Program-made: the position numbers and the translations under genes
In this document: one piece after another, positions 1 through 8,018 of the stretch
Numbering within the stretch: position 1 is the stretch's first letter
Layout of the letters: every line of letters begins with the position of its first letter
DNA from: Pseudonocardia nematodicida
GTDB taxonomy: Bacteria; Actinomycetota; Actinomycetes; Mycobacteriales; Pseudonocardiaceae
Assembly: GCF_040105385.1 (NCBI RefSeq)
Contig: NZ_JBEDNQ010000006.1
Location: 124,001 to 188,000 of the forward strand
Length of the DNA: 64,000 bases
Direction: 5' to 3'
The notes under the pieces: generated by a model
The model's input: the letters and a program-made list of their open reading frames with translations, nothing else
Databases searched by the model: none
Told to the model about the DNA's origin: nothing

Positions 1-2
1 TT

Positions 3-1382
3 CCCGACGGCAGCACCGGCTGGAAGCGCAGCCCCGGTGGCCTGGTCACCGCCCTGGAGCCGACGCTGCGCGCCCGGGAGGGCGCCTGGGTCGGCTGGCC
101 GGGCGTCCCGGACGTCGACGTCGAGCCGTTCGCCGAGGACGGCCTGACCCTGCACCCGGTGAAGCTCACCGCGACCGAGGTGCAGGACTACTACGAGGGC
201 TTCTCGAACGGCACGCTCTGGCCGCTCTACCACGACGTCGTCGCGCAGCCGCAGTTCCACCGGCACTGGTGGCGCGCGTACACCACGGTCAACCAGCGCT
301 TCGCCGAGGCCGTCGCCGACGTCGCCGCGCACGGCGCGACGGTCTGGGTGCAGGACTACCAGCTCCAGCTCGTGCCCGGCCTGCTGCGGGAGCTGCGCCC
401 GGACCTGCGGATCGGGTTCTTCCTGCACATCCCGTTCCCGCCGGTCGAGCTGTTCCGCCAGCTGCCCTGGCGGACCCGGATCATGGAGGGCCTGCTCGGC
501 GCGGACCTGGTCGGGTTCCACACCGACGGCGGCGTCCGCAACTTCCACTGGCTCGCCCAGGAGCTGGCCGGCGCCACGCCGGACCGCGACCCCGAGGTCG
601 TCCGGTACGGCGACCGGCGCGTCCGGCTCGGCGCCTTCCCGATCTCGATCGACTCGAGGAACCTCGACGAGCTCTCCCGCACCGACGAGGTCCGCGCACG
701 GGCCGCGCAGATCCGCTCCGAGCTCGGCAACCCGGCGAAGATCGCTCTCGGGGTCGACCGGCTCGACTACACCAAGGGCATCGACGTCCGGCTGCGCGCC
801 TTCCACGAGCTGCTCCAGGAGGGGCGGATCACCGGGGGTGACACCTCCGGCGAGCACGCCGACGACGCCATCGACACCGCGATGATCCAGCTGGCGACGC
901 CGTCCCGGGAGCGGGTCGAGCACTACCAGCAGATGCGCGACGACATCGAGATGTCGGTCGGCCGGATCAACGGCGAGTACGCCCGGGTCGGCCACCCCGC
1001 CGTCCACTACATCCACCGGTCGCTGCCGCGCGAGGAGCTCGTCGCGTTCTTCCTCGCCGCCGACGTCATGCTGGTGACCCCGCTGCGCGACGGCATGAAC
1101 CTGGTCGCGAAGGAGTACGTCGCCTCCCGGCACGACGACGGCGGCGTGCTCGTCCTGTCCGAGTTCGCCGGGGCGGCGATCGAGCTGACCAGCGCGTTGC
1201 TGGTGAACCCGCACGACACCGACGGGGTCAAGGAGGCGCTCTACGCGGCGCTGACCATGAACCCCGACGAGGGGCAGAAGCGGATGCGCACGCTGCGCCG
1301 GCAGGTGCTCGACCACGACGTCGACCGCTGGGCGGCGTCCTTCCTGGAGACCCTCGGTGTGAAGGTGGCGCAGCCGGAGTGA
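3..1382 (+). CDS. otsA: Trehalose-6-phosphate synthase, 5' end cut by window edge
   Basis: Glycosyltransferase family 20 enzyme joining UDP-glucose (or ADP-glucose) to glucose-6-phosphate to give trehalose-6-phosphate in the cytosol. The frame is open from base 3, so the gene starts outside the window; 459 residues are visible, probably lacking a few tens of N-terminal residues. Visible family motifs are the donor loop KRSPGGLVTALEP near the start, VQDYQLQLVP, FFLHIPFPP, GVDRLDYTKG and GMNLVAKEYVA. VQDYQ replaces the more usual VHDYH. Internal GTG codons such as that at 159 are not the true start because the conserved N-terminal loop lies upstream. The stop overlaps the otsB start by 4 bp (GTGA), so the pair is probably translationally coupled. 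Confidence 0.96.
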   Translation, partial: PDGSTGWKRSPGGLVTALEPTLRAREGAWVGWPGVPDVDVEPFAEDGLTLHPVKLTATEVQDYYEGFSNGTLWPLYHDVVAQPQFHRHWWRAYTTVNQRFAEAVADVAAHGATVWVQDYQLQLVPGLLRELRPDLRIGFFLHIPFPPVELFRQLPWRTRIMEGLLGADLVGFHTDGGVRNFHWLAQELAGATPDRDPEVVRYGDRRVRLGAFPISIDSRNLDELSRTDEVRARAAQIRSELGNPAKIALGVDRLDYTKGIDVRLRAFHELLQEGRITGGDTSGEHADDAIDTAMIQLATPSRERVEHYQQMRDDIEMSVGRINGEYARVGHPAVHYIHRSLPREELVAFFLAADVMLVTPLRDGMNLVAKEYVASRHDDGGVLVLSEFAGAAIELTSALLVNPHDTDGVKEALYAALTMNPDEGQKRMRTLRRQVLDHDVDRWAASFLETLGVKVAQPE

Positions 1383-2137
1383 GTGACCTGTTCTCCGCCC
1401 TGGACGAGCTCGCGGCGACCGACCGGCTGCTGGTCGCCCTGGACTTCGACGGCGTCCTCGCGCCGCTGGTGGACGACCCATCGGCGTCGCGCCCGCTGCC
1501 GGAGGCCGCCGACGCCGTGCGCAGGCTCGCCGCGCACCCGGCCACCACCGTGGTCATGGTCTCCGGCCGCGGCCGCGACGACCTCGCGGCCGTCTCCGGG
1601 TTCGGGCCGCCGGTGCACCTGGTGGGCAGCCACGGCGCCGAGTTCGACGACGACCTCGCCGCCCGGCTCGGCCGGTCCGGGCTGCTCACCGACGCCCAGA
1701 CCGCCCGCCGCGAGGCGCTGCTGACCGGGCTGGCCGAGCTCGTGGACGCCACCCCCGGGGCCCGGCTGGAGACCAAACCGGCCGGTGGCGCGGTGCACGT
1801 GCGGGGCATGGACCCGGCCGCCGGGGCGGCGCTGCTGGAGCGGGTCGAGGGCGAGTGGGTCCGCGACGGCGTCGAGGCCACCGCCGGCAAGGACGTGCTC
1901 GACCTGGCGGTGCTGCGCACCACGAAGGGCTCCGCGGTCTCGGCGCTGCGCGACCACCTCGGCGCGACGGCGGTGCTGTTCGCCGGCGACGACGTGACCG
2001 ACGAGACGGCTTTCGTAGTGCTGGGCGACGGCGACGTCGGCATCAAGGTCGGCGACGGCGACACCGGCGCGGCCTACCGGGTCGCCGACCCGCACGAACT
2101 GGCGACGGCGCTGACCAGGCTGGCGCTGTCGCGCTAG
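1379..2137 (+). CDS. otsB: Trehalose-6-phosphate phosphatase
   Basis: HAD-superfamily phosphatase that removes phosphate from trehalose-6-phosphate, completing the OtsAB route to the compatible solute trehalose. The 252-residue product carries the HAD nucleophile motif DFDGVLAPL (Asp22 nucleophile, Asp24 acid/base), an SGRGRDDL segment near residue 62 and the metal-binding GDDVTDE motif near residue 204. The GTG start overlaps the otsA stop. The gene ends tail to tail with the MOSC gene, overlapping it by 4 bp, so there is no room for an intergenic terminator. Confidence 0.95.
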   Translation: MSDLFSALDELAATDRLLVALDFDGVLAPLVDDPSASRPLPEAADAVRRLAAHPATTVVMVSGRGRDDLAAVSGFGPPVHLVGSHGAEFDDDLAARLGRSGLLTDAQTARREALLTGLAELVDATPGARLETKPAGGAVHVRGMDPAAGAALLERVEGEWVRDGVEATAGKDVLDLAVLRTTKGSAVSALRDHLGATAVLFAGDDVTDETAFVVLGDGDVGIKVGDGDTGAAYRVADPHELATALTRLALSR

Positions 2138-2982
2138 CGCGGTGGGCCGTCCGCCGGGTCCGCATCCTCCAGGATCTCGACCGGGTCGCCGACGCGGAGC
2201 TCGACGCCGGGGTCGTCCGGGATCAGGTTCATCCCGAACCAGGCCCCCTTGTCGAACCGGCGGTGCCGGGCGAGGGTGACCATCGGTTCGCGGCCCTTCA
2301 CGCCGGTGTCCGGGTGCACGGTGGTGAGCACGCAGCGGGCGCAGCCCTTGACCGCCCGGAACCGGGCGTCGCCGATCCGGATCCGGCGCCAGCCGTCCTC
2401 GGCCCAGGCCGGCGCGCCGGAGACGACCAGGTTCGGCCGGAACCGGGTCATCGGCATCGGCCCCTCCGCGGCGTGCTTCCCGTCCGCGACGAGCTCGTTG
2501 AGCGCGTCCAGCGACTCCCGCGCGGTGAGCAGCAGCGGGTAGCCGTCGGCGAAGGACACCCGGTCCTCGTCGGCGCCGAACGTCGGATCCACCCGGCGGC
2601 GGGCCGGGTCGTCGAGGTGTAGCAACCGCACCTTCTCCCCGAGCAGCTCGGAGAACCAGGCGTCGGCGTCCGGCCCGGCGAGCACGCCCGCGGTGTCCGA
2701 CCGGTGCACCCGCACCGGCACGGTCCCGGCCGCCGGATCCGGCACTCCGACGCGGAGGGTCGGCAGGTCCGGGCCGTCGATCACCAGCCCGTCGCCGTCC
2801 GGCCGGGGTGCGGCGAGCACCAGCCGGGGATGGGTGCGGCCGGTGATCATCCCGCCGTCGTCGTCGGTGAGCATCCAGCGGCGGTCCCCGGCGAGCCCGG
2901 ACCGCTCGACGACGAGGTGGTCCTCCGAGATCCCCCGGCAGGACTTCACCGGGTACCGGACCAGCTCGGTCAGCCTCACCAT
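2134..2982 (-). CDS. MOSC domain protein (YcbX/mARC-like)
   Basis: The 282-residue product has an N-terminal MOSC_N beta-barrel (about 1-120) and a C-terminal MOSC domain (about 130-275). In relatives such as E. coli YcbX and eukaryotic mARC these bind sulfurated molybdenum cofactor and reduce N-hydroxylated compounds. The segment KGCARCVLTTVHPDTG matches the conserved region holding the cofactor-ligating cysteine, and GDRRWML is typical of the N-terminal domain. No ferredoxin domain is fused, so electrons must come from another protein. The start overlaps the end of the LacI gene by 7 bp, so the two are probably co-transcribed. The physiological substrate cannot be read from the sequence. 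Confidence 0.87.
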   Translation of the reverse strand: MVRLTELVRYPVKSCRGISEDHLVVERSGLAGDRRWMLTDDDGGMITGRTHPRLVLAAPRPDGDGLVIDGPDLPTLRVGVPDPAAGTVPVRVHRSDTAGVLAGPDADAWFSELLGEKVRLLHLDDPARRRVDPTFGADEDRVSFADGYPLLLTARESLDALNELVADGKHAAEGPMPMTRFRPNLVVSGAPAWAEDGWRRIRIGDARFRAVKGCARCVLTTVHPDTGVKGREPMVTLARHRRFDKGAWFGMNLIPDDPGVELRVGDPVEILEDADPADGPPR

Positions 2983-4079
2983 CCCGAGAAGAACTCCCCG
3001 GACTGCCGCAACGCCCTGGTGGTGTTCCCGACGATCAGCTCGGTCGGCAGCGTCACGTGCTCGGGCACGTTCCGGTCGCCGCGCTCGAGCAGCAGCCGAC
3101 CGGCCTCCTGGCCCTTCTCCCGGAACGGCTGCCGGACCGTGGTGAGCCCGGCCCGCTCCGCCTCGGGCACACCGTCGAACCCGGCGATCGACAGGTCGTC
3201 GGGCACGCGCAGGCCCCGCGAACGGGCCTCGCCCAGCGCGCCGAGGGCCAGGATGTCGGAGGTGCAGACCACCGCGGTGATCCCGGGGTGGGCGTCGAGC
3301 AGCGCGCCGATGCCGTCCGCGCCGGCCTCGAGGGTGTGCTCGTAGCGCTCGATCACCGGCACCCCGGACCAGTCGACCCCGGCCTCGGTCAGCGCCGCCC
3401 GCAGCCCGGCCAGCCGCTCACGCTGCACGCTGTAGGAGCTCGCCTCCTGCCGGGTGGTGTCGGCGGGGCCGTCGTGCCGGCGGGCTCCGAGGCGCATGCA
3501 CAACACGCCGATCCGGCGGTGCCCGAGCTCCATCAGGTGCCGGCCGAGCGACAGCATCCCGGCACGGTCGTCGACCCCGACCCGGTCGACGCCCTCGACG
3601 TCCGCGGGCTGGTCGCACACCACCGTCGGGAGCGGGCGCGCCAGCACGGCCTTGAAGTGCGGGTCGTCCTCGCTGACCGAGTAGACGACGAAACCGTCCA
3701 CACCGGCCCTGTGGGCCGCGTCCACATCGGAGTGCTCGGGGCTCACCGGGACGAGCAGCAGCCCGGTCCCGGCCTTCTCGCAGGCCAGCGCCAGCCCTTC
3801 CAGGAACCCGGTGGCGCCGGGGTCGCGGAAGGCGTAGCTCAGGGCCTCGGTGAGCAGCAGCCCGACCGCGCCGGCCTTCCGGGTGCGCAGCGACCGCGCG
3901 ACCGGGTCCGGCCCCGGGTAACCGAGCCGCCGGGCCGCCTCCAGGACGCGCTCGCGCAGCGGCGCCGACAGCTGGTCGGGCCGGTTGTAGGCGTTCGAGA
4001 CGGTGGTGCGGGAGACGCCGAGTTCCGCGGCCAGCGACGCGAGCGTCGCCGGGCGTCGCGCGTGCGGAGGCCCGGTCAT
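2976..4079 (-). CDS. LacI-family transcriptional regulator
   Basis: The 367-residue protein has a LacI helix-turn-helix at about residues 11-60 (TLASLAAELGVSRTTVSNAY, then a hinge ending in ARSLRT). A periplasmic-binding-protein-like effector domain of the Peripla_BP_3 type follows, including SIAGFDGVPEAE. Such proteins usually repress sugar or nucleoside genes and bind an even-length palindrome with a central CG. The ligand is unknown. It is co-directional with the MOSC gene and divergent from znuA, but the palindrome before znuA is odd-length and Zur-like, so control of zinc uptake by this protein is unlikely. A TACGGT hexamer 6 nt before the ATG suggests a leaderless message. Confidence 0.92.
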   Translation of the reverse strand: MTGPPHARRPATLASLAAELGVSRTTVSNAYNRPDQLSAPLRERVLEAARRLGYPGPDPVARSLRTRKAGAVGLLLTEALSYAFRDPGATGFLEGLALACEKAGTGLLLVPVSPEHSDVDAAHRAGVDGFVVYSVSEDDPHFKAVLARPLPTVVCDQPADVEGVDRVGVDDRAGMLSLGRHLMELGHRRIGVLCMRLGARRHDGPADTTRQEASSYSVQRERLAGLRAALTEAGVDWSGVPVIERYEHTLEAGADGIGALLDAHPGITAVVCTSDILALGALGEARSRGLRVPDDLSIAGFDGVPEAERAGLTTVRQPFREKGQEAGRLLLERGDRNVPEHVTLPTELIVGNTTRALRQSGEFFSGW

Positions 4080-4085
4080 TCTCCG

Positions 4086-4091
4086 ACCGTA
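4086..4091 (-). promoter_or_regulatory. Candidate -10 box of the LacI gene (leaderless)
   Basis: TACGGT on the minus strand fits TANNNT and lies 6 nt before the ATG at 4079, so transcription would begin at or next to the start codon. No clear -35 is visible. Confidence 0.45.
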
Positions 4092-4186
4092 GCGGCGCGG
4101 TCACCCGGGTGGAAGCCGACCCCGTGCCGGTCCGCCGGGATCACATCGGAGAACCCTCCGGTTCCCGCCGACTCCCGGTAGAGTGA

Positions 4187-4205
4187 ATCGAGAACGGTTA
4201 TCGAT
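4187..4205. promoter_or_regulatory. Zur-like operator of znuACB
   Basis: An odd-length 19-bp palindrome, ATCGAGAACGGTTATCGAT, with a single mismatched pair around a central G. It resembles the AT-rich inverted repeats (GAAAA/TTTTC-like arms) bound by actinobacterial Zur/Fur-family zinc repressors. It sits 37 bp before the znuA start and just upstream of a TAGTAT hexamer, where a bound repressor would block RNA polymerase. Assignment to Zur is inferred from site shape and gene context. Confidence 0.6.
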
Positions 4206-4207
4206 AA

Positions 4208-4213
4208 TAGTAT
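4208..4213 (+). promoter_or_regulatory. Candidate -10 box of znuACB
   Basis: TAGTAT fits TANNNT, lies 28 bp before the znuA GTG and immediately follows the Zur-like palindrome. A short leader with AGGAGC before the start would follow. Confidence 0.4.
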
Positions 4214-4241
4214 GCCGATACGTTGATAGGAGCTCCACCCC

Positions 4242-5291
4242 GTGTCCCGATCCATCCTCCATCCGGCCCGCGTCGTGGCCGGCGTGGCCGCACTGGCGCT
4301 GGGGCTGTCCGCCTGTGGTTCCGGTGCCACCGACACCCCCAGCACGGCCGACACCCCGCAGGTCGACGTCGTCGCCTCCACCGACGTCTGGGGGGCGGTC
4401 GCGAAGGCGGTCGGCGGCAACTTCGTCCAGGTGGAGTCGATCATCGACTCGCCGACCCAGGACCCGCACGGCTACGAGGCCACCCCGCAGGACGCCGCCA
4501 CCGTCGGCGGGGCCCAACTGATCGTGATGAACGGCGGCGGGTACGACGCTTTCATGACCGGCCTGGTCGACGCCTCCGCGACGACCGCACCGGTCGTCGA
4601 CGCCGTCGAGGCCTCGGGGCTGGAGGGCGCGGCCGAGGCCGCCGCCGGCGATCCCGCCCACGGCGCGGAGAACGCGACCGGCGACGACCACGGGCACGCC
4701 GAGGGCGACGGGCACGGTCACGACGACGGGCACGGTCACGACGACGGCCACGACCACGGCGCGTTCAACGAGCACGTCTGGTACAGCCTGCCGACCGTGC
4801 AGCGGGTCGCCGAGGACGTCGGCCGGCACCTGGCCGAGATCGACCCGGCGCACGCCGACTACTACGCCACCAACGCGCGGACGGTCGGCAGCGGCGTCTC
4901 CCAGCTGACCTCGAAGGCCACCGACCTCGGCCGGGCCCACACCGGCGCCCGGGTCGCCGTCACCGAGCCCGTGCCGGACTACCTGCTCGAGACCGCGGGG
5001 ATCGAGAACGTGACACCGCCGCAGTTCTCCGCGGCCGTCGAGGAGGGCACCGACCCGCCCGCCGCCGTCGTCGCGCAGACCCTGGACCTGTTCCGCACCG
5101 ACCCGCCGGTGGACGCCCTGGTCCTCAACAGCCAGACCGAGTCGGCGAGCACCGACCAGGTCCGCGCGGCCGCCGAGGAGGCGGGCGTCCCGGTCGTCGA
5201 GATGTCCGAGACCCTGCCCGACGGCGTCGACGACTACATGCGCTGGATGAACGTCCAGCTCGACGAGCTCGGCGCCGCCCTGCAACGGTGA
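4242..5291 (+). CDS. znuA: Zinc ABC transporter substrate-binding lipoprotein
   Basis: Cluster A-1 metal-binding protein delivering zinc (possibly manganese) to the membrane transporter. The 349-residue product has a lipoprotein signal with lipobox LSAC at Cys25, so it should be anchored outside the membrane. His76 in DPHGYEATPQD and the His in NEHVWYSLPT near residue 178 are probable metal ligands. Between them lies a flexible His/Asp/Gly loop (about 140-172) with repeats such as GHGHDDGH, typical of zinc rather than manganese binders. Where relatives carry a third histidine, this protein has VTEPVPDYLL, so that ligand may differ. A GTG start with AGGAGC upstream was chosen. The Zur-like palindrome just before it supports zinc control. 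Confidence 0.93.
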   Translation: MSRSILHPARVVAGVAALALGLSACGSGATDTPSTADTPQVDVVASTDVWGAVAKAVGGNFVQVESIIDSPTQDPHGYEATPQDAATVGGAQLIVMNGGGYDAFMTGLVDASATTAPVVDAVEASGLEGAAEAAAGDPAHGAENATGDDHGHAEGDGHGHDDGHGHDDGHDHGAFNEHVWYSLPTVQRVAEDVGRHLAEIDPAHADYYATNARTVGSGVSQLTSKATDLGRAHTGARVAVTEPVPDYLLETAGIENVTPPQFSAAVEEGTDPPAAVVAQTLDLFRTDPPVDALVLNSQTESASTDQVRAAAEEAGVPVVEMSETLPDGVDDYMRWMNVQLDELGAALQR

Positions 5292-5317
5292 CCGGGGCAC
5301 CAGTGGAGACTGCCCTC

Positions 5318-6133
5318 ATGAACGATCCGACCGCCGGCCCCGCGCTCTCGCTGCGCGGGGCGGGCCTGCGGTTCGGCGACCGGACCCTGTGGTCCGGGCT
5401 GGACCTGGACGTCGCGCCCGGCGAGTTCGTCGCCGTGCTCGGCCCCAACGGCTCGGGCAAGACGACGCTGATCCGCGTCCTGCTCGGCCTGCTGCGGCTC
5501 TCCGAGGGCGAGGTGCGGGTCGCCGGACGGGCGCCGCGCCGGGGCAGCCCGGAGATCGGCTACGTCCCCCAGCAGCAGCCGCTGGACCCCGACCTGCCGC
5601 TGCGCGGCCGCGACCTCGTCGGACTGGGGCTGGACGGGCACCGCTTCGGGCCCGGGCTGCGCGGCCGCCTGCACCGTCGGGAGCGCGTCGACCGGGCGCT
5701 GGCCGAGGTCGGCGGCAGCGAGTACGCCGGCGCACCCGTCGGCCGCCTCTCCGGCGGTGAGCAGCAACGCCTGCGGGTCGCCCAGGCCCTGGTCGGGAAC
5801 CCGGCGGTGCTGCTCTGCGACGAGCCGCTGCTGTCGCTGGACCTGTCCCACCAGCGCACCGTGACCCGGCTGATCGACGAGCGCCGGCGGACGGCCGGCA
5901 CCGCGGTGCTGTTCGTCACCCACGAGATCAACCCGGTCCTGCCGCTGGTCGACCGGGTGCTCTACCTGGTGGACGGCCGGTTCTCGGTCGGCCCGACCGA
6001 CGAGGTCATGACCTCGGAGACGCTGTCGAGGCTCTACCGGACCGAGGTGGACGTGCTGCGCGTGCGGGACCGGCTCGTCGTCGTCGGCGCCGAGGACGCC
6101 GACCTGCACGCCCATCACGGGGCCACCGTCTGA
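5318..6133 (+). CDS. znuC: Zinc ABC transporter ATP-binding protein
   Basis: Cytoplasmic ATPase that powers zinc import. The 271-residue ABC domain shows Walker A GPNGSGKTT (about 42-50), a Q-loop in YVPQQQPLDP, signature LSGGEQQRL (about 144) and Walker B VLLCDEPLLSLD, with the switch histidine in FVTHEIN. The ATG at 5318 was chosen because GGAG lies about 9 nt upstream. A GTG at 5288 overlapping the znuA stop (GTGA) would add ten residues and is the alternative. The stop overlaps the znuB start by one base (TGATG). Confidence 0.93.
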   Translation: MNDPTAGPALSLRGAGLRFGDRTLWSGLDLDVAPGEFVAVLGPNGSGKTTLIRVLLGLLRLSEGEVRVAGRAPRRGSPEIGYVPQQQPLDPDLPLRGRDLVGLGLDGHRFGPGLRGRLHRRERVDRALAEVGGSEYAGAPVGRLSGGEQQRLRVAQALVGNPAVLLCDEPLLSLDLSHQRTVTRLIDERRRTAGTAVLFVTHEINPVLPLVDRVLYLVDGRFSVGPTDEVMTSETLSRLYRTEVDVLRVRDRLVVVGAEDADLHAHHGATV

Positions 6134-6978
6134 TGGACCGGCTGATCTCCTTCGACGGCACGGCCGAGCTCCTCGCCGAGCCCTTCGTGCAGAACGCGCT
6201 GATCGCCTGTGCGGTGCTCGGCCTGGTGGCGGGCCTGCTCACCCCGCTCGTCGTCAGCCGGGGCATGGCCTTCGCCGTGCACGGCACCGCGGAGCTCGCG
6301 TTCACCGGCGGCGCGGCGGCGCTGCTGATCGGTCTCGAGGTGGGGCTCGGGTCGGTGGTCGGCGCGGTCGTCGCCGCGACGATCTTCGGCGTGCTCGGGC
6401 TGCGGCAGCGCGAGCGGGACTCGGTGATCGGCGTGGTGATGGCGTTCGGCCTCGGCCTGGGCGTGCTGTTCCTGTCGCTCTACGAGGGCCGGTCCGCGAA
6501 CCGCTTCGGGCTGCTCACCGGGTCCATCGTGTCCGTCGACGGCACCAACCTGCGGGTGCTCGCCGTCGTGGCGGTGCTCGTGCTGGCGATCCTGCTGGTG
6601 GTCTACCGGCCGTTGCTGTTCGCCAGCACCGACCCCGACGTCGCACTCGCCCGGGGCGTCCCGGTCCGCGCGCTGTCGCTGGTGTTCGCGGTGCTCATCG
6701 GGCTGGTCACCGCGCTCGCGGTCCCGATCGTCGGGGCGATCCTGGTGCTCGCGGTGATGATCGTCCCGGGCGCGGCGGCCAACCGGGTCACCGCGAACCC
6801 GGTGCTGGCGACGGTGATCGCGATCGTGATCGCCGAGGTGGCGCTGGTCGGCGGCACGATCCTGTCGCTCGCGCCGGGCCTGCCGGTGTCGGCGTACGTG
6901 GCGACGATCGGGTTCGTGGCCTACCTGCTCTGCCGCCTCGTCGCCCGGCTGCGCGGCCGGACCCCGGTCCGCGCCTGA
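6133..6978 (+). CDS. znuB: Zinc ABC transporter permease
   Basis: ABC-3 family integral membrane protein forming the zinc channel with ZnuA and ZnuC. The 281-residue product has about seven or eight hydrophobic segments. The cytoplasmic loop around FASTDPDVALARGVPVRALS contains the region that contacts the ATPase in this family. The start overlaps the znuC stop, so all three transporter genes form one compact operon. It converges on rlmB across a 39-bp gap of GC-rich sequence that may act as a terminator. Confidence 0.93.
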   Translation: MDRLISFDGTAELLAEPFVQNALIACAVLGLVAGLLTPLVVSRGMAFAVHGTAELAFTGGAAALLIGLEVGLGSVVGAVVAATIFGVLGLRQRERDSVIGVVMAFGLGLGVLFLSLYEGRSANRFGLLTGSIVSVDGTNLRVLAVVAVLVLAILLVVYRPLLFASTDPDVALARGVPVRALSLVFAVLIGLVTALAVPIVGAILVLAVMIVPGAAANRVTANPVLATVIAIVIAEVALVGGTILSLAPGLPVSAYVATIGFVAYLLCRLVARLRGRTPVRA

Positions 6979-7017
6979 CCTCGCCCGACCCCCGACCGGG
7001 GACGGGGCCGGGGGAGC

Positions 7018-8007
7018 TCAGCGGCCCCGGCGCTCCAGGCGCCGCCGGCGCGCGACCTCGGCCAGCACGACGCCGGTCGCGACGGACGCGTTCAGCGACT
7101 CGACGTCGCCCGCCAGCGGGATCGACACCGTCACGTCGCAGGTCTCCCGGACCAGCCGGGACATCCCCTTGCCCTCGGAGCCGGTGACCAGCACCAGCGG
7201 CCCGGTGGCCAGGTCGAACTCGTCGAGCGAGACGTCCCCGTCGGCGGCCAGCCCGGCGACCATCAGCCCGGCCGAGGCGTACTCGCGCAGCGTCCGGGTC
7301 AGGTTCGTCGCCCGGGCCACCGGCAGCCGGGCCGCGGTGCCGGCGGAGGTCCGCCAGGCCACCGCGGTCATCCCGGCCGCCCGCCGCTGCGGGACGACGA
7401 CGCCGTGCCCGCCGAACGCGCTCACCGACCGGACGACCGCGCCCAGGTTCCGTGGATCGGTCACCCCGTCCAGCGCGACGGTCAGTGCCGGGCGCCCGGA
7501 CCCGGCGGCGGCCTCGAGCAGCTCGTTCGGGTGGGCGTAGTCGTACGGGAGCACCTGCAGGGCCAGGCCCTGGTGCAACGCGCCGCCGGTGATCCGGTCG
7601 AGGTCGTTGCGGGGCACCTCGAGGATCGAGATGCCCTGCTCGGCGGCCAGCGCGACCGCCTCGGCGACCCGGTCGTCGGCGCTCATCCCGGTCGCGACGT
7701 GCAGCGCCGTCGCCGGCACCCGCGCGCGGAGACACTCCACGACCGGGTTGCGGCCCAGCACCGTCTCCGGCCCCTCGCCGTCGCCCCGGCCGCGGCCGGC
7801 GACCGGGCGGCGCCGGTTCTGCTGGTCGGCGGCGTTCGCGCGGCGCGCCGCCGCCTTCTGCTTCGGGTGCCCGGGCCTCATCTCGCCCGGCGGCGTCGGG
7901 CCCTTCCCGCGCACCGCGCGCCGGGACTGGCCGCCGGAGCCGACGACCATCCCCTTCTTCGTGCCCTCCTTGCGGACCGCACCGCGCCGCTTGGAATTAC
8001 CAGCCAT
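7018..8007 (-). CDS. rlmB: 23S rRNA (guanosine-2'-O-)-methyltransferase, TrmH/RlmB family
   Basis: SpoU/TrmH-class SAM-dependent ribose methyltransferase, by family expected to methylate G2251 in 23S rRNA. The 329-residue product starts with a very basic, probably disordered 80-residue tail rich in Lys/Arg. A substrate-binding domain follows (GRNPVVECLRA), then the knotted domain with LDGVTDPRNLGAVVRSV, LVTGSEGKGMSRLVRE and SIPLAGDVESLNASVA. The start was placed at MAGNSKRRG. It begins 11 bp after the cysS stop, matching the cysS-rlmB pair of mycobacteria. Exact target specificity is inferred from family membership. Confidence 0.9.
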   Translation of the reverse strand: MAGNSKRRGAVRKEGTKKGMVVGSGGQSRRAVRGKGPTPPGEMRPGHPKQKAAARRANAADQQNRRRPVAGRGRGDGEGPETVLGRNPVVECLRARVPATALHVATGMSADDRVAEAVALAAEQGISILEVPRNDLDRITGGALHQGLALQVLPYDYAHPNELLEAAAGSGRPALTVALDGVTDPRNLGAVVRSVSAFGGHGVVVPQRRAAGMTAVAWRTSAGTAARLPVARATNLTRTLREYASAGLMVAGLAADGDVSLDEFDLATGPLVLVTGSEGKGMSRLVRETCDVTVSIPLAGDVESLNASVATGVVLAEVARRRRLERRGR

Positions 8008-8018
8008 GTGATGTCTAC

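Noticed and set aside
4187..4205. LacI-type operator for the adjacent regulator
   Set aside because: The palindrome has odd length with a central G, unlike the even CG-centred LacI sites, and lies in the zinc operon promoter.
4101..5300. A 399-codon minus-strand frame opposite znuA
   Set aside because: Shadow frame; Gly/Val/Arg-rich without motifs, while znuA has lipobox and metal ligands.
6979..7017. Strong terminator between znuB and rlmB
   Set aside because: Only short, imperfect GC-rich pairing (CCCC-GACC-GGGG) is present, so it was not listed as a supported feature.
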